Shown: piece by piece, positions 48,313-60,982 of the stretch
How the letters are laid out: every line of letters starts with the position of its first letter
Position numbering within the stretch: position 1 is the first letter of the stretch
Assembly (NCBI GenBank): GCA_013400975.1
Contig: WBMZ01003004.1
Location: 124,001 to 188,000 of the forward strand
Direction: 5' to 3'
From: Atrichornis clamosus
Taxonomy: Eukaryota > Chordata > Aves > Passeriformes > Menuridae
Length of the DNA stretch: 64,000 bases
Notes under the pieces: model-generated
The model's input: the letters and a program-made list of their open reading frames with translations, nothing else
What the model was told of the DNA's origin: nothing
The model's database searches: none
Position numbers and translations under genes: made by a program

Positions 48313-51300
48313 CAGAGGCAAAACGCTACCGTAGTTTTTGCATCAGTCAGACGGCAAAGTAGGATAAGAAAATCAATGAGCATAACTTCCCCAATGAGAG
48401 TCAGTTCTGCACTTGCTGCTCTTTACAAAAGGTGTATAGCTGGATGTCACTTTCATACACCTTGAAAGCAAGACAAATTATTCAGATCTTTATTCTTGAT
48501 TAAATGCTGCATTCACCTTAATAATGTATTTCCCTTTGTTAAGCTACAGCAGTTGTGTTTATGCAAAACCAGAAGAAGGTATGAATTCCCAGGGACCATC
48601 GTGGGGTTTCACAATGTACTGCACAAGGAAAGCAGGCAGTTGCATAATTATTCCAGCATGACATGTTCATGCATAAAATTAGACCTTCTCTCCGAGCATT
48701 GTCTGTCAATAAGCCGTGTAAGTCTATAGGAGAGCTGTTCATAACACATTCAATTTTACCTATCAGTATGATGTCCAATTACTTGGGAAAGGGTGAAAGA
48801 CTTTATGCCACATCTAAACATGACAGACGTAACCTTTAAGTACTGGCAAATGCCAAGATGTTGCTGGCGGTAGGCATTCTGAACATGTTTGTGTTTTTCT
48901 TTGTACATGATTTCCCCCCTTTTTTTAGATAAATGCAAATTGTTAAATATTTTAAAACCCTGCATTATCACATCTCACAAGAAGCAAGTTTGGAAAGAAG
49001 AAGAAAGTTTAAAACTACCTAACATTCCCTAATCCATTTAACATTATGTGGGTTTTTTTTCCTTCCACTGATATTAAAGTAGCCTTTCCCTGATCCCTGG
49101 TTTCAGCACACAAATATAAAGTTGTAAATTCAACACTAAGTCCAATCACTGAGCCCTGCAGAAAACTAGAAAAAAAAGTAAAATAATTTCGTTGTATTGT
49201 TCTAAGTAAAACACATCAAAAGCCTCTGCTCCATCTCCAAAGGGTAAAGCTGATCTGTACCTCACAAATCTTTTGAAAGAGGCCAGCATGTTTTCCTTCT
49301 TAATATCTCCCAGCAGGGAGCACAACAGCAGGTCTAGTTTATCTTAATTATCTCCCTTTATCTCCATAGGAAGAAGAGATTACTGACAGTGTGTTGCTGA
49401 CTAGAACAGAAGAAGTCAAACAGAACAAGCCATTTCTGTTTTTCCACAACTTCTCTCACAGCTCAGGTAACTGCAACAGGAAAAGCTGATGGAGGGAGTG
49501 GTAACCAGGAGAATTATATTTCTGTTGTTTTGGGTTATGCATTGCAACTGAAAGTGGAGTCAGATTCACAGTGCCTGTAGAAGAAAGAAAAATGTTCGTC
49601 TTTGTAAAGCAGGGTGTATTTTATCCTCGCTTACCACATAGGGAAACAACAAAGAGAAAGCTGGCTGCAGCCACTGAGACAGCCAAAAAAAAGAGACATA
49701 GAGAGTATAAGGCATATGTACAGTGCTGAGTGCCCTTAGGACAAAACATGACTTTCAGAATGTTCATTTTATAGGGCGGTGTGTATGGTAGTTCTTTTTG
49801 CATTAGGGAAGTTACCTTTTTGTTAGTTATTTACTCTATGCAACACCATACTGTTTTTTCTCTTTCAGCTAGCTTAAGGAGCAGGCATCTTGGGTTTTAT
49901 GTTCCAGGGAACGTGCTGTGACATTTGATTTGAAGCCTAGGGCCAATTGGAAATTGCTTTGTGGCAATTTTGGGTGCATCTCGTTTAGTATCATGGTTGA
50001 CTGTGTAACTATTATGCCCTGGCTTTTGGTTCTTTGTAAATTGGACAAGTCCCATTCTGCTTTTCAGCAGAACATTATAAACTGTCTTAGGAGTTAAGAG
50101 AAGTTGATAGGGACTAGGACAAGATTCTCATGTGCTTCCCAGCACCTAATTAGTGAATCACAAATAAGATTGTGACATAAATCTGAGTTGCCATTTTCAT
50201 ATGTGCTTTGCTCATCTGTGGTGATCTTTCCAAGACTGCCTTTCTCTTCATGGCCCTGAGGAACAGTCTTTTTTGCATCATTTACATCCTGATCAGAACT
50301 CATAACTTAGCAGCAATTTCCAGAAATGTTAATGGAAATATTTAACATATAAGACTCAGCAGAAACACCTTGCAGACATAAAACAGACAATTAGAAGTCC
50401 ACCAGTTCATCCCAAAAACTTACCTCTCACTGACCTTATATCTGCTCCACATACTAAATAAACATAAACACAAAAACACTGCCTTACTGACCTAATCTGG
50501 ATTATTATTATTATTACTCTTTCTCTGTTGATTATTGTGTATGAGAAATTAAAGTACTGTTCAGTCACCTTTTGCTGCATATTTCATGTGATGGGTATAT
50601 ACTGAGAGTGAAAAATTTTTCCGTGACATTAAGAGTTGGATTGTGGTGCACAGCTCAGTCCATCAGATGAGCTTTGAGGATTGTGGCAATCTGCAGTTCT
50701 CTGTTATACAATGGGCTGTGGATAGAGCTTCTTGCCTTTGTTCTAACTCTTACATAAAGGCACAGTCAGCAGACTGGGTCATTGCTAAAAAGAAAGCTCT
50801 GTCCCTAAGATTCTCCAATTTAAAGAAAAAATGTAAGTTGACCATAAAGCTAAATAAATGTTGATGAGTAGCCTCTCCTTTACCTTCGTGCAGTGAAGGG
50901 TGGATTTACAGGACTGAAATCAGCAGGAAATCTTTTCAAGCAGCTTTGAAAAATTTAACCAAGAATCCTTTTCTAGCAGACTCTTGGCAGCTTGTGCACA
51001 TCCTTCTGGTTTCCTTTTTGATGAAGATTGTGTTATCCACATAGTGAAAGATTAAAAAAGAAGATACCAGTAATAATAATACATTAATTTCAAAAGCTGG
51101 CAAGTTTTCTTCCTCCAAATCAGGAAGGACCTTTGAGCTGGCTGGACAGTCTGAGTACTGGCTATCAATGCTCTTTTCCCGGACAGAAGTCGTTTGATAA
51201 CTTATTTCAAGCATAAATATTTGTCTCTTTGATATATGGTCTATATCTTCTGGCTGTCTATAAAAAACCATACCCCAGAAAGACCCCAAATCTGACTGGG

Positions 51301-52090
51301 GACTTCAGGACAATACAGCTGAAAAATTCAAGTGATGATCATGATGACTGCTTTAATAAACTGTAAAATTCCAACTGTTGGCATGTAGCCAACCAGTGAA
51401 ATGTGCCTGTTTCACTGTTCCGGGAAATCCCACAACAGTCTGATAAATCTAAATTTTATTCTGAGGCCTGTGTTTGAAGTTCCAGCCTCCAGGCTTCCAG
51501 GACTAGTGGCCCAGCATTTGAGCATGGCTTTTTTGCCAGAAAGCATGGGGAGGTTTCAGAGCAGAAACAGTATGAGAGCTTCTAATTAGGAAAATATCCA
51601 TATCCAATATACTTACTTACCTACAGTTTACTGACAAATTTACAAATTACTGACTTGCCGAGCTTTTCTCCTGTGCAAAATGTGAAGCAGTGGTGGAAGA
51701 GCATGATTCAAGCATGTGTGGCATTTTCCTTCTGAAGAAATGGAATAGGGGTAGCATATGTACATCTCTTTCAGTGAGCTTTGGCTGATGTGATGGTCTG
51801 TGCTTGGTTAACGGTAGAAAAGGAATTTTGTATTATACTTGTGCAAATCTTCATTCTGTAAAAAGACAAAACATGGATCACTTGTGTTCATGTGCTCAAG
51901 ACTGTTAAACAGCAATTTCTGTTGTGCCAGATTTATCTTTGTTGCTGACCATGCTTTATTATTGTACATATTACAAGGTTGTTATAATTTTCACTATACT
52001 CAGAGCTGGAGAAATCCATGTAAGCATAACCATCAAGAACCATTTTCTTAATCTACCCCTCTGTGAATGAAGGTAGGGTAAAAACCCACT
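48313..52090. other. Unique DNA, no gene seen
   Basis: Contains an (ATT)5 microsatellite at 50501-50516 and an octamer at 48933-48940. A 117-codon minus frame (50936-51289) has no further support. Nothing else recognised. Confidence 0.45.
50501..50516 (+). repeat. (ATT)5 microsatellite
   Basis: Five uninterrupted ATT units plus one base. Confidence 0.85.
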
Positions 52091-52870
52091 AAAACAGGGG
52101 GAAAATCTATCCGTATTGTGCAGTTCTTCCTTTCCCACCCAAGGCCTATCTTCTTTTGTAATCAGCTCAGTGACATTTCCAAACAGCTGTATGTTTTCAT
52201 TTTTTTCTAGCTAGATTTTTCTAAGCTATCAGAATTCTGCTGCAGCATTAAATTAAAAAAAAAATAGAATGAACATTTCAACTACAAGCCGTCTTTGCTC
52301 TTTCACTGCAGCATGGCTCCCATCCAAAGCCAATTATGTAAAACAACAGCACCTCGGCACTATTACCACAGCCATCTAAAGGGAAGAATTGCACCTACTC
52401 AAAGCTGAAAACATCTTCAAGAAATTTAATTATTTTCTTACTTTCTCGCCTCAAGCATGCTTTTTACCTTACTTCACTCTAAAACGCCTTGGGTGTTATT
52501 CAGCTAGAACATATGGAGCACTATATAAATCCAAGTTGTTGCTAATTTTACTTAAAAGTCAGGTTTTATTTTCTGTTTTTACTTCTGCCTGTTTACACTC
52601 CTTGAAACATCTTTTGCATTGCCCCAGATGTCACTTCCCACAGTGCTTCATCTTTTGTACATGGTAATCTTGCTTCTTCAGTACTTGTGATTTTTTGCCT
52701 CATACAGGATGGAGATAAATGCAATGCCAAAAATTAATTGTCAAAGAAAATAGCAAAATTATTTAAATTTATGCCTTTAAATTCAGTATCAATTAACTTT
52801 AATGGTCAAAATCTTTTCATTAATTTATGAAACTGTGTAGATCATGATTTCAGAAGGAAGAAGTGACTCT
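52091..52870. promoter_or_regulatory. Putative conserved non-coding element
   Basis: Repeat-free segment with CTTTTGTAATCAGC, GCCAATTATGTAAAAC, AAAATTAATTGTCAAAG (resembling a TGTCA/TAAT pair) and CATTAATTTATG. A10 at 52255-52264. Inferred from texture only. Confidence 0.22.
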
Positions 52871-54435
52871 GAGACAGCTCTATATAATGCAGAGATTTCT
52901 CTTTATTTTACAGCCTTCTGTCTTAACTTTTACCTACTGTGGAAATAATTTGTAGCTTTTTGTTCTCATATTAGGCTTTCAATGATCTCAGTCAAGAATT
53001 CCAAGAATACTGATAACAGCTGCTGGCAAAGCATGTTCCCTATTCTACAGTGGGCTATAAGACAGAATAATCGAAGCATGATTTACTCTCAGATATGGCA
53101 CTAGTGGGCTCTCTAGAATATATATCAGGGTTATATCCTTGAGGCACAGTGAGTTGTTAAATATTAGCCAAAGTTGTGGTGGTCTTCTAGCATGTTTTCA
53201 TTTAACAACTGGGGTGCCCATCAGGCTGTACGCATTTCCAAAAAGAGTTCTTCACAATGAAGTATTTAGAGTATAATGTTTCACACATAAACACAATTCT
53301 TTGTATAAATATTGATGCTGTTTCATGTGTGCACTCATATTTACTAAAGCAAAAATGGTTAAAATGAAAGGGCTGAGTGATTTCTTCACTCTCAAGCAAA
53401 GTCAAACAGTGTTTTGTGTCTTTCCATCTCTTGTCTTTTAACGTGAAAATGCTATGTGTAAGGGTAAGAGGAGATAATGTTTTTTTCTTTTATATGTGCC
53501 CTTTCAGTTTGAACACTCTAGGTACAGACTTCACCCAGCTCCAAATTCTCTCATATAGTTGGCACTCCAGAAACCACAAACACTGCTTGTTTCTGGTCAA
53601 ACATGGCAAAGTTATTACCTTATCGTTTTTGAGACTGTGGCTACAAACCGTTCCCTTTCTATTAATTTTTCACTCCTTTATGTACAATCCTTCACTAACA
53701 TGAACTGAGAACTGTGAATGAAAGCAGTTATTTGGAAGAAATCATACATTCAGACAACCCCTAAGATTTGAGAGGCACTGAAGTGAAGGGGAAATGGAGA
53801 GAAAAGAGCAGGAAGAAGAGAGTGAAGGACACATGGGACTATACATAGGATTAGGGCAACTATAAGCAGAATAGATCTTGGCCTTGCAGCACAGATTTTT
53901 CTTGGAAAGGAAATGATTAACACACCATAGTACTGACTATCAGCCTGAATTCTTCTTTACATCATGGAAAAGAATAAATTAGTAGACAAATATAAATTTT
54001 GAAGGAAAGAAAGACATACTACGTTCTAAAGCGTGCGTGTTTCTATTAATTGATCTTGCAGAATGTAGTGCTAAGTGGGAAAAAGCAAAAAAATCTGGAA
54101 CTTTAGGTCTTATTCTCTTTGGAATCTTCCACTCATTTAACCATCACCCACACTGACCCTGTACCTCCACAATGTGTCTTGATACCTGAACTTGCTCCTG
54201 ATGCTGAAAACAATGCTAAGATCATCCTTGTGCTCAAAAGCGCTGGAATTGTAAAGTCTCTCTGGAATCATTCACCATGTATATCAACAGAGGTATATTG
54301 AGGCGTGCTTGCAGTGAAGTCCAAACTTTTCACCTCAGGATTATAGCAAATAGCTACAGAAAAGAACAGTGTCACAGCCCCTGCCGTTGAGTAGCACCAT
54401 GCTAGGAGGTTGACAAGCAGTTCATTGTCACTAAA
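52871..54435. other. Unique DNA upstream of the LTR
   Basis: No gene or repeat recognised. Short frames up to about 108 codons (53377-53703) look random. Confidence 0.45.
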
Positions 54436-55339
54436 TGTATTGTGTTTTGCATGGCAAGGTTTCAGTACCAGGGAACTACAGGGTGGCTTCCCTAAGAAGC
54501 TGCTAGAACCTTTTCCTGTGTCCAACAGTGTCAATGCCAGATGGCTCCAAGGTGGACCCATCACTGGCCAAGCCAAGCCCATCAGCAGCAGTGGTAATGC
54601 CATTGGGTTAACGTACTTAAGGAAGGGAAAGAAACCCTGCATTTGTAGTCAGAGAGAGGAGTGAGAACATGTGAGAGAAACAACTCTGGAGGCTTAAAGG
54701 TGAGAGAAGCAGAAGCAGGGGGAGGTGTTTCAGGCAGCAGAGCAGAGATTCCCCTGCAGCCCATGGTGAAGACCATGGTGAGGTGTGCCCCTGCAGCTGT
54801 GCCCCTGCAGCCCATGAATATCCATGGTGAAGCAAATAATCACCTGGAGCCCATGGAGGACCCCATGTCAAAGCAGGTGGATGTTCAGAGGACGCTGTGA
54901 CCCTGTGGGAAGCCCACACTGAAGCAGGTTTGCTAGTGGAACCTGGGCCCTATGGAGAGAGGATCCTGTGCTGCAGCAGACTGTTCTTGAAGGATTGCAC
55001 ACTGTAGCCCCCTGTCCCCCTGTGCCACGGGGGCAGAGAAAGCAGAGAATTTGTGAGTAAGGTTGAGTCTAGGATAAAGGAAGTTGTGGGAGGAAAGGTG
55101 TTTTAAGATTTATTTTCTCATTATACTACTCTGATTTGATCAGTAAGAAATTTAACTAATTTCCCCAAGTAGATTCTTTGGTGCCTATGAGAGTAAGGTG
55201 AATAATCTCTCCTTGTTCTTATTCCCCTGTCCTAGCCTCATCTTTTTGTTATGTTTTCTTTACTATGTCCCAGTGAGGAGGTGAACGACAAAGCAGCTTT
55301 GGTGGGCACCGGGCATCCAGCCAGGGACAACTCATCACA
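54436..55339 (+). mobile_element. Solo LTR of an avian endogenous retrovirus
   Basis: About 0.9 kb matching, in order, a bird LTR I know from many genomes. The order is TGTGTTTTGCATGGCAAGG near the 5' end, a GGCCAAGCCAAGCCCATCAG block, a CTTAAGGAAGGGAAA stretch that may hold the core promoter, GATTCCCCTGCAGCCCATGG modules repeated several times, a TTAAGATTTATTTTCTCATT block, and the end GGTGGGCACCGGGC ... CATCACA. It begins with TG and ends with CA. The position where I expect the poly(A) signal reads AAGAAA (about 55145), so it appears decayed. No retroviral coding region flanks it, hence solo. The exact 5' end and target duplication are unclear (CTAAA upstream against GTTAA downstream do not match). 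ERVL-type assignment is from memory and uncertain. Confidence 0.8.
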
Positions 55340-55372
55340 GTTAATAATAAAAAAGAGGTTCCATGTGACTCT

Positions 55373-55386
55373 GTTCCATATGGAAC
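55373..55386. repeat. Perfect 14-bp palindrome
   Basis: GTTCCATATGGAAC is fully self-complementary and sits 33 bp past the LTR end. It contains an NdeI-type CATATG core. It may be chance. Confidence 0.6.
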
Positions 55387-56254
55387 TTCTGAAAGCTTAG
55401 AAAGGTCCTATGTCAATATATTATTATGCTCAGCAGTGTATGTTGCTGCAGGTAATATGTTGTTTGCTTGCTGGCTCTAATTGAAGATCTGCTGTGTGCA
55501 ATGCTGTTAAGACACTGGAGAGCTCCGTCAAGGAAAAGAGCAGTTCCTTGGCTTAAAAAGCCCTAAGAGGCCTTAAGAAAGGCTTGTTGGTTCTGCACAA
55601 ACATAGCAGCATTAAATTATAACCTGAGCTTTTTACCAGGCTCACTCAAGTACAGCAAATACCAGCTGGAGGGTAAGGAGGGATTTGCTTTCCAAACAGC
55701 CAGGAGAGGCATTTATTTCACTAAATTAAACAAATATCAGCCTGTTTATGGCAGTAAAAGTCAGCTGGACATCATGAGCTGTGGCTTGTACTGTGGGCTG
55801 TTCAGGACCTGGCATCCCAGGGTGAACTGAAAGAAGCACAACAAAGCTACAGAAAATTGCAAATGTGTGGGCTGTGGGTCAGCAGGATCAAGGCATCCCA
55901 CTGTGAAGGTGGAAGACAGGTTTCTACCATGCACCAAAACTAATGCTAATAGTGCTACACTATTCACTCATGATCTCCTGAGAGACTCATCTGCCTGCAG
56001 AAGAAATGCAGCATAAACTCTGCTTCTGTCTGTAAGAAAACCATCTCTATTTGTCCTTTACTTGAGATTGTTGAAATGAGTGGGGACACCAGGAGAGAAT
56101 AGTCCCTGGACCTTGGAGAAATAAGAAGAGGTAGAAAGGAAGCAGATGCATTTAAAGAAGAAAGAATTTTTGCATCCTCCCTGCAACATGCTTTTCAAAG
56201 ACCCAGGAGTGGTTGCTCACAGTCTCGCCAGACGTGGGCAGGTGTTATACTTAA
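55387..56254. other. Unique DNA between LTR and CR1
   Basis: No gene or repeat recognised. No retroviral internal sequence is visible, which supports the solo status of the upstream LTR. Confidence 0.5.
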
Positions 56255-56550
56255 TATAGAATCATAGAATGGTTTGGGTTGGAAGGGACCTTAAAGATCA
56301 TCTAGTTCCAATATCCCTACCAAAGGCAGAGACATCTTTCGCTATCATCCAGACTGGCCTTGAACACTTCCAGGGATGGGGCACCTACAACTTCTCTGGA
56401 CAACCTGATCCAATGCCTCACCACCATCAGAGTAAAGAATTTTTTACTAATATATAATCTAAAGCTAGTCTCTTGCAGTTTGAATCCATTACCCCTTGTC
56501 CTATCACTGCAACCTCTTGTAAAAAGTCTGTCTCCATTTTGGACTTCCAT
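56255..56550 (-). mobile_element. CR1 LINE, 5'-truncated 3' end
   Basis: The plus strand starts ATAGAATCATAGAATGG, the reverse complement of the CR1 octamer tail. It continues GTTTGGGTTGGAAGGGACCT, AAAGATCATCTAGTTCCAA, CTTGAACACTTCCAGGGATG and CTCTGGACAACCTG, then GTAAAGAATTTTTTACTAAT and CCTTGTCCTATCACTGCAAC. All are hallmark blocks of avian CR1. Similarity ends near 56550, so the element is truncated to under 300 bp, as most copies are, and lacks coding capacity. Relative to the usual consensus a segment of about 20 bp near 56345 seems to be missing. Moderate divergence suggests a middle-aged insertion. Confidence 0.93.
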
Positions 56551-58199
56551 CAACCACAGTGGCATGTAAATTCCCAGAAAAACAGGTTTTCTTCCCTGCA
56601 ATATACTTGCTTAATCCTGGTTATTGGGGCTATCCAATGCCTGACCAAAGGGACAGAAACTGTCCTAGTAGGAAAGCAGAGCAGGGCCCAGTTCATTCCC
56701 TGTGTTGTAGGAGTACAAAAAGCACTTGTATCATCCCAGGAGCATGCATACCATACTTTCTGTAACCCCGCAGCACTGGGTATATGACTAACCATGCAAG
56801 GAAAGGGAACCCCATCACACTGAGTGATAAGGAGGATTTCCAACGATTTCCATTAAATAGTTATCCTTAAGGTGGCCTGAGTTTGGGCATTTTCTTGCCA
56901 GCCACTCATGCACTGAATATTCCGTCAACCTGCAGAGCGCCTGTGACTTTCTGCACTGTGAGCAATCTAGAAAACAATAAACATTCTGTTCCAAAGAATG
57001 AGTGGGAAGGCTCGCTTTGATTTGTCATCTTCAACGAATTTCAGGGCAGTTGGATTTTCACACCCTCCCCAACCCTTTTGCCCTGTATTTTTACATTCCC
57101 TGTTTTCCAGCATTAACACATGTTTTCTGGAATTTATGGCCTTCTTTCATTCTTTTTCTTACGTATATATGTCCTTCCTGATAAAGCAAACAGCCTTGAA
57201 AATACAAATCAGAACACACATAACACTAGGAACAAGATAAACTTTCTGATGAAAAGACTGTTGCTCTAGACTTCTATTCTTCAGTGAATTGAGACCTTAA
57301 AGAAACCTTACCTGAGCTCTGCAGAAAATCTCTGGCAAGGCCAGCATTTTAGTACTGCTTTTGAATCTCTGCATGGTGTTTCTTTCCGGGGCCTGTCATT
57401 TTGCTGGTAGCATTATTGCCTGTGTAGTTGAGAGAGAGAAATGGGAGTGAATTGGCCGATGTTAATGCCAGTAAACACACATGCAGACTTACTTCAAAAA
57501 ATAAAAGAAATTGAACTTACCTAACAATAACTTAGAAAATCTGATTTCTTATTTGTTCCAGTGCCGAAAGGCATTTTCTTTGTCTCAATCTACTTCTCAG
57601 CAGGAGTCCCACACTGATGAAGTATCATCAAATTGTCATCTCCCACTGAGAGAGACACCCGCACTGCTCACTGATTGGAGAGATGGAAACTGTGACAGGT
57701 GTTTCTAAAAACTGTGGGGTTTTAAAATTAAAGGAATAAAATATTTTTCCCCTTGTGGCATGTATTTCCAAAATAGAAGAACTCCTGAATTAAGGCCATG
57801 AAAATTTTGTTGGGGGAGACTGAAGCAGACAAATGAGACTGGTTAGTGTGGCAAGGAACTAGGTGACAAAAGTTCAAGAAAGTCAGTCTCAGTGGTGGAA
57901 AGGACTTCATTTCAGGTCAGTTGAAGTCTTGATGATTCTGTGGCAGAGTAAGGCAAGCTCTTGTTTGGGTTAATCTCACAACGACAGTTCAATCAAAGGA
58001 GTTGGGGAGATTCTGAAAACGTTAATTATTCTTAAGAATAATGAGGGTATCTGGTTAGGATACAAATACAAAATTTATGCAGGACTGGTAGCATCGCTTA
58101 TTATTAAAACTGAGCAGCTCTCTTCATGGTGAAACCATATTTCATTAGTTTTTTTAATAATTTTTGAGAGAGCAATTGAATTTCTCATAGAAATTGCCC
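56551..58199. other. Unique DNA, no gene seen
   Basis: Several short frames on both strands (up to 104 codons) start inside or near the CR1 and continue past it without support. Nothing else recognised. Confidence 0.45.
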
Positions 58200-58300
58200 A
58201 ACAGTGATCTCCTCAGCTAAATGGGGATAATATCAAGCCCTCCTTTTACACAAATGAAAACAAGTGTATTAATTTTTGTGAGGTCCACAGCTGCTAAAAT
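58200..58300 (+). mobile_element. Possible MIR-like remnant
   Basis: CTCCTCAGCTAAATGGGGAT followed by AATATCAAGCCCTCC and TTTTACACAAATGAAAACAAG resembles the second half of MIR (CCTCATCTGTAAAATGGGGA then TAATA). It is short and by eye only. Confidence 0.28.
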
Positions 58301-59070
58301 CAGGAATGTGACAAGAATCTCCATGATAAGATGAATATTCCTAACTTCAGCATGAAGTGAATAGTGTTCAGTAAATAATCTGGGATCTTACAAACAGAAG
58401 GGGAAAGGAAAATATTGAACTGCTTCTTGCACAGTGGATTTAGTCTGTCCCCTGCATTGTGAGACACAGGCCCTCTGGGGAGAAATAATATATGCTTATG
58501 CAATTAGATAATGCATGCACACAGGAGGGTTAATTAAGGTTGCACAGTTCTGACATCTCATATTTGTGTGTTTTTAAATTTGCCATCTTAGCATTCTGGT
58601 GTTTCTCAAGGGATTGTTTTTAACTTTCATGTTTGTCTATCAGAACAGAAAAAGTTTTTGTGTTCTAACACCAACCAACCTTTCATTTTCACCCTCTTGT
58701 CTTAAACTGCATTTAAGACCCCTCTGCCCAACAAAACAGGATCCCTCTTAGAGCTTAGATCACGATCGACTCCCTACAGCATCAGCTTATGAATGAACTA
58801 CAATATTTTATTATTTTGTTTCATTCTGCCACTCTCCTGAAAAACAGCAGCTGAGCTGAGTAACCACAGATAAACACAAAATCAAGTTGTACCTTTTTAT
58901 GTGGGGATACAGTCAAAATAGGAGTGGTGTAAGAAAGCAATTTACTGGGAAGGAATTGGTTTGTGTGGGCATGGATAGTGTTTGTGGCAGGCTACCATGA
59001 AGCTCTTTTGTGTAGAACACAGCTGAGAGGTCCTGTATACATTGGATAAATGCATGCTAACTGAAGAAAA

Positions 59071-59526
59071 ATGTCTGATTCCTTCTATGCTCAAAATAAG
59101 TCACATTGTCTCTCATGTAAGGACCAAATGTTACCTTTGAGTCCCTGGAGTGAAGGAAATGGCTATGAAAAGCATCAGTCTGGCAACTCCACAGAATGGT
59201 TGGTTGCTGCCTCTGCTGAGCTGAGGGGCAATTGCAGTAGCCAGGGACTTTGTACTCTGCCTGTCACTATTAGACAGGTAAAGCACTTTAACTGTGTATC
59301 TGCTGAACACTGTCCTGATGTTTGGTTTTATCCCATTAATCCTCTTTGGAACTCACCTGACTCATTTATCATTAATCTGAATAGTCACACTATGTTTAAA
59401 CCACCAAATACAGCTTTCAGTAGTAAATTTAGGCCAGATATTTTTTGGTCTCTCTTCTGTAATTTTTCTCCCATGATTCTTCTCATTTCTTGTGCAAACC
59501 CTTCTGAAAAGTCCTGCAGAAGTTAA
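59071..59526 (+). CDS. 151-codon ATG frame, probably not a gene
   Basis: The longest ATG-initiated frame in the window. A purine at -3 gives a weak start context. The product is Cys- and Ser-rich with one modest hydrophobic stretch near the C-terminus (DIFWSLFCNFSPMILLISCA). A donor-like ACAG|GTAAAG lies inside it near 59277. I recognise no domain. By a rough hand estimate one or two frames of this size are expected by chance in 64 kb. Confidence 0.1.
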   Translation: MSDSFYAQNKSHCLSCKDQMLPLSPWSEGNGYEKHQSGNSTEWLVAASAELRGNCSSQGLCTLPVTIRQVKHFNCVSAEHCPDVWFYPINPLWNSPDSFIINLNSHTMFKPPNTAFSSKFRPDIFWSLFCNFSPMILLISCANPSEKSCRS

Positions 59527-60962
59527 GAGGATGAAACCCATAACAGTCTGTAGAAGTATAACAGTGCTCTATTCTGCAGTTGAAATAGAGTGCTGTCTTC
59601 TGCAATCTTTTTGAGCCATCCTACCAGATTATATTATTTGACAAAGATGTTAATTGTATTCTTTCTATAGATTGTTCAAAATGTAAGAAAAGATTATCAT
59701 TTTCTTTTAAATTCTACAGGGCTTTACCACAGAAATCAACATCACAGACTATAAAATGCAGTCGCCATAAGAAGTATGTCCATGTCTCTTTTGTTAGGTG
59801 TCTTTTTTACTTTTTGTATGAATTATTTATTACTCATTAATACTGGGAGAAATGAATTGTTCTCCTGAACATGACCAAGAGAATGACAGAGACAATGTGG
59901 CAACACTTACAAGAGTGTGCAAGTTCTCTGAATATGTGTAAGAATGATTTAGTTGGTTGTAGGGGGAAAAAGGGTTGTTTAATGTCTGGTTTTGAAGGAA
60001 GCTCAAATGCCCTGGTGATGAATGTTATATAAATACTATAATACAGTATGTAAGCCTCATTTAGTATACTGATAATGAAAGTAACACACAAACAGCACAG
60101 TAATCTTTGATGTTGTGACATCTACTCTTAGATTTCTGAGAATTTGGTGGGATGAAATAATCATGACATCTCTATGTGAGGAGCTGAGCACAGAGTGGCA
60201 CAGCTGCCCATCTGCTTCTCAGTAAATACACTGTGAAATGAGGAGATCTCAAGGCGCCAGATTCTTGCTCCAGAACTCCAGGGTGTGCTCTCCCTGCAGA
60301 ATATTTGAGCATCTTTCCCTAGGTAGGACCTTACCATTTACTTTGCTTTTAATGTTCTCAAAGAGTTTTAATCTGTCTTGGGTACTGCTAAAATACTTAG
60401 ACCTAACAGATTCTAATGTATTAGGGATCCAATACGCTCAGCACACCCATCATAATTACATCTTGACCTTTTCTGGCAGGTAACCCCTGCAGACTAACAT
60501 CAATGAATTTAGCAGTGGACTCTTTCCTTCTAAGATAACAGTGTCTTCATTTCCCTTCTGTAAGTGGTTTTACATTTTTTTGGCCCCATCCTTTTATGGT
60601 TGTTAGTGTAATTAGTTGCTAAAATAGGTCATTCTTACAAATGCAGGAGTAAAACAGCAGAGTAAAAAGCAGGTGCACGTGGGGGGCTGTCACTGAAGAG
60701 AGGATGTGGCTGATCACCAGAGTGACATGAACAGACAAAAGGGTTATGGGGAGTTATTTTCCACAGACAAGGATCAAATGTCTTTGCACTCTCAATAACT
60801 CTTGTTTGAGATTAAAGGTAGCAGAGACAGAGGGTGAAGGGGTTTGAACCAAGTAGATGGAGCTATGAAGTAATTATGGTTGATTTTCTGTGAGGCTTAT
60901 AGAAGAATCTTCTTGTTTTACCAGCGTCATGATTAGGTCTCCATTGCAATGCACCAATGGAT

Positions 60963-60982
60963 ACCAGTAAAGAGTTACTGGT
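60963..60982. repeat. Perfect 8-bp hairpin
   Basis: ACCAGTAA-AGAG-TTACTGGT, a perfect 8-bp stem with a 4-base loop. There is no U-run after it, and in a vertebrate it is not a terminator. Significance unknown. Confidence 0.55.

Noticed and set aside
54661..54900. 79-codon plus frame in the LTR
   Set aside because: It is a by-product of the CCCATGG-type internal modules of the LTR, in a region that is non-coding in this element class.
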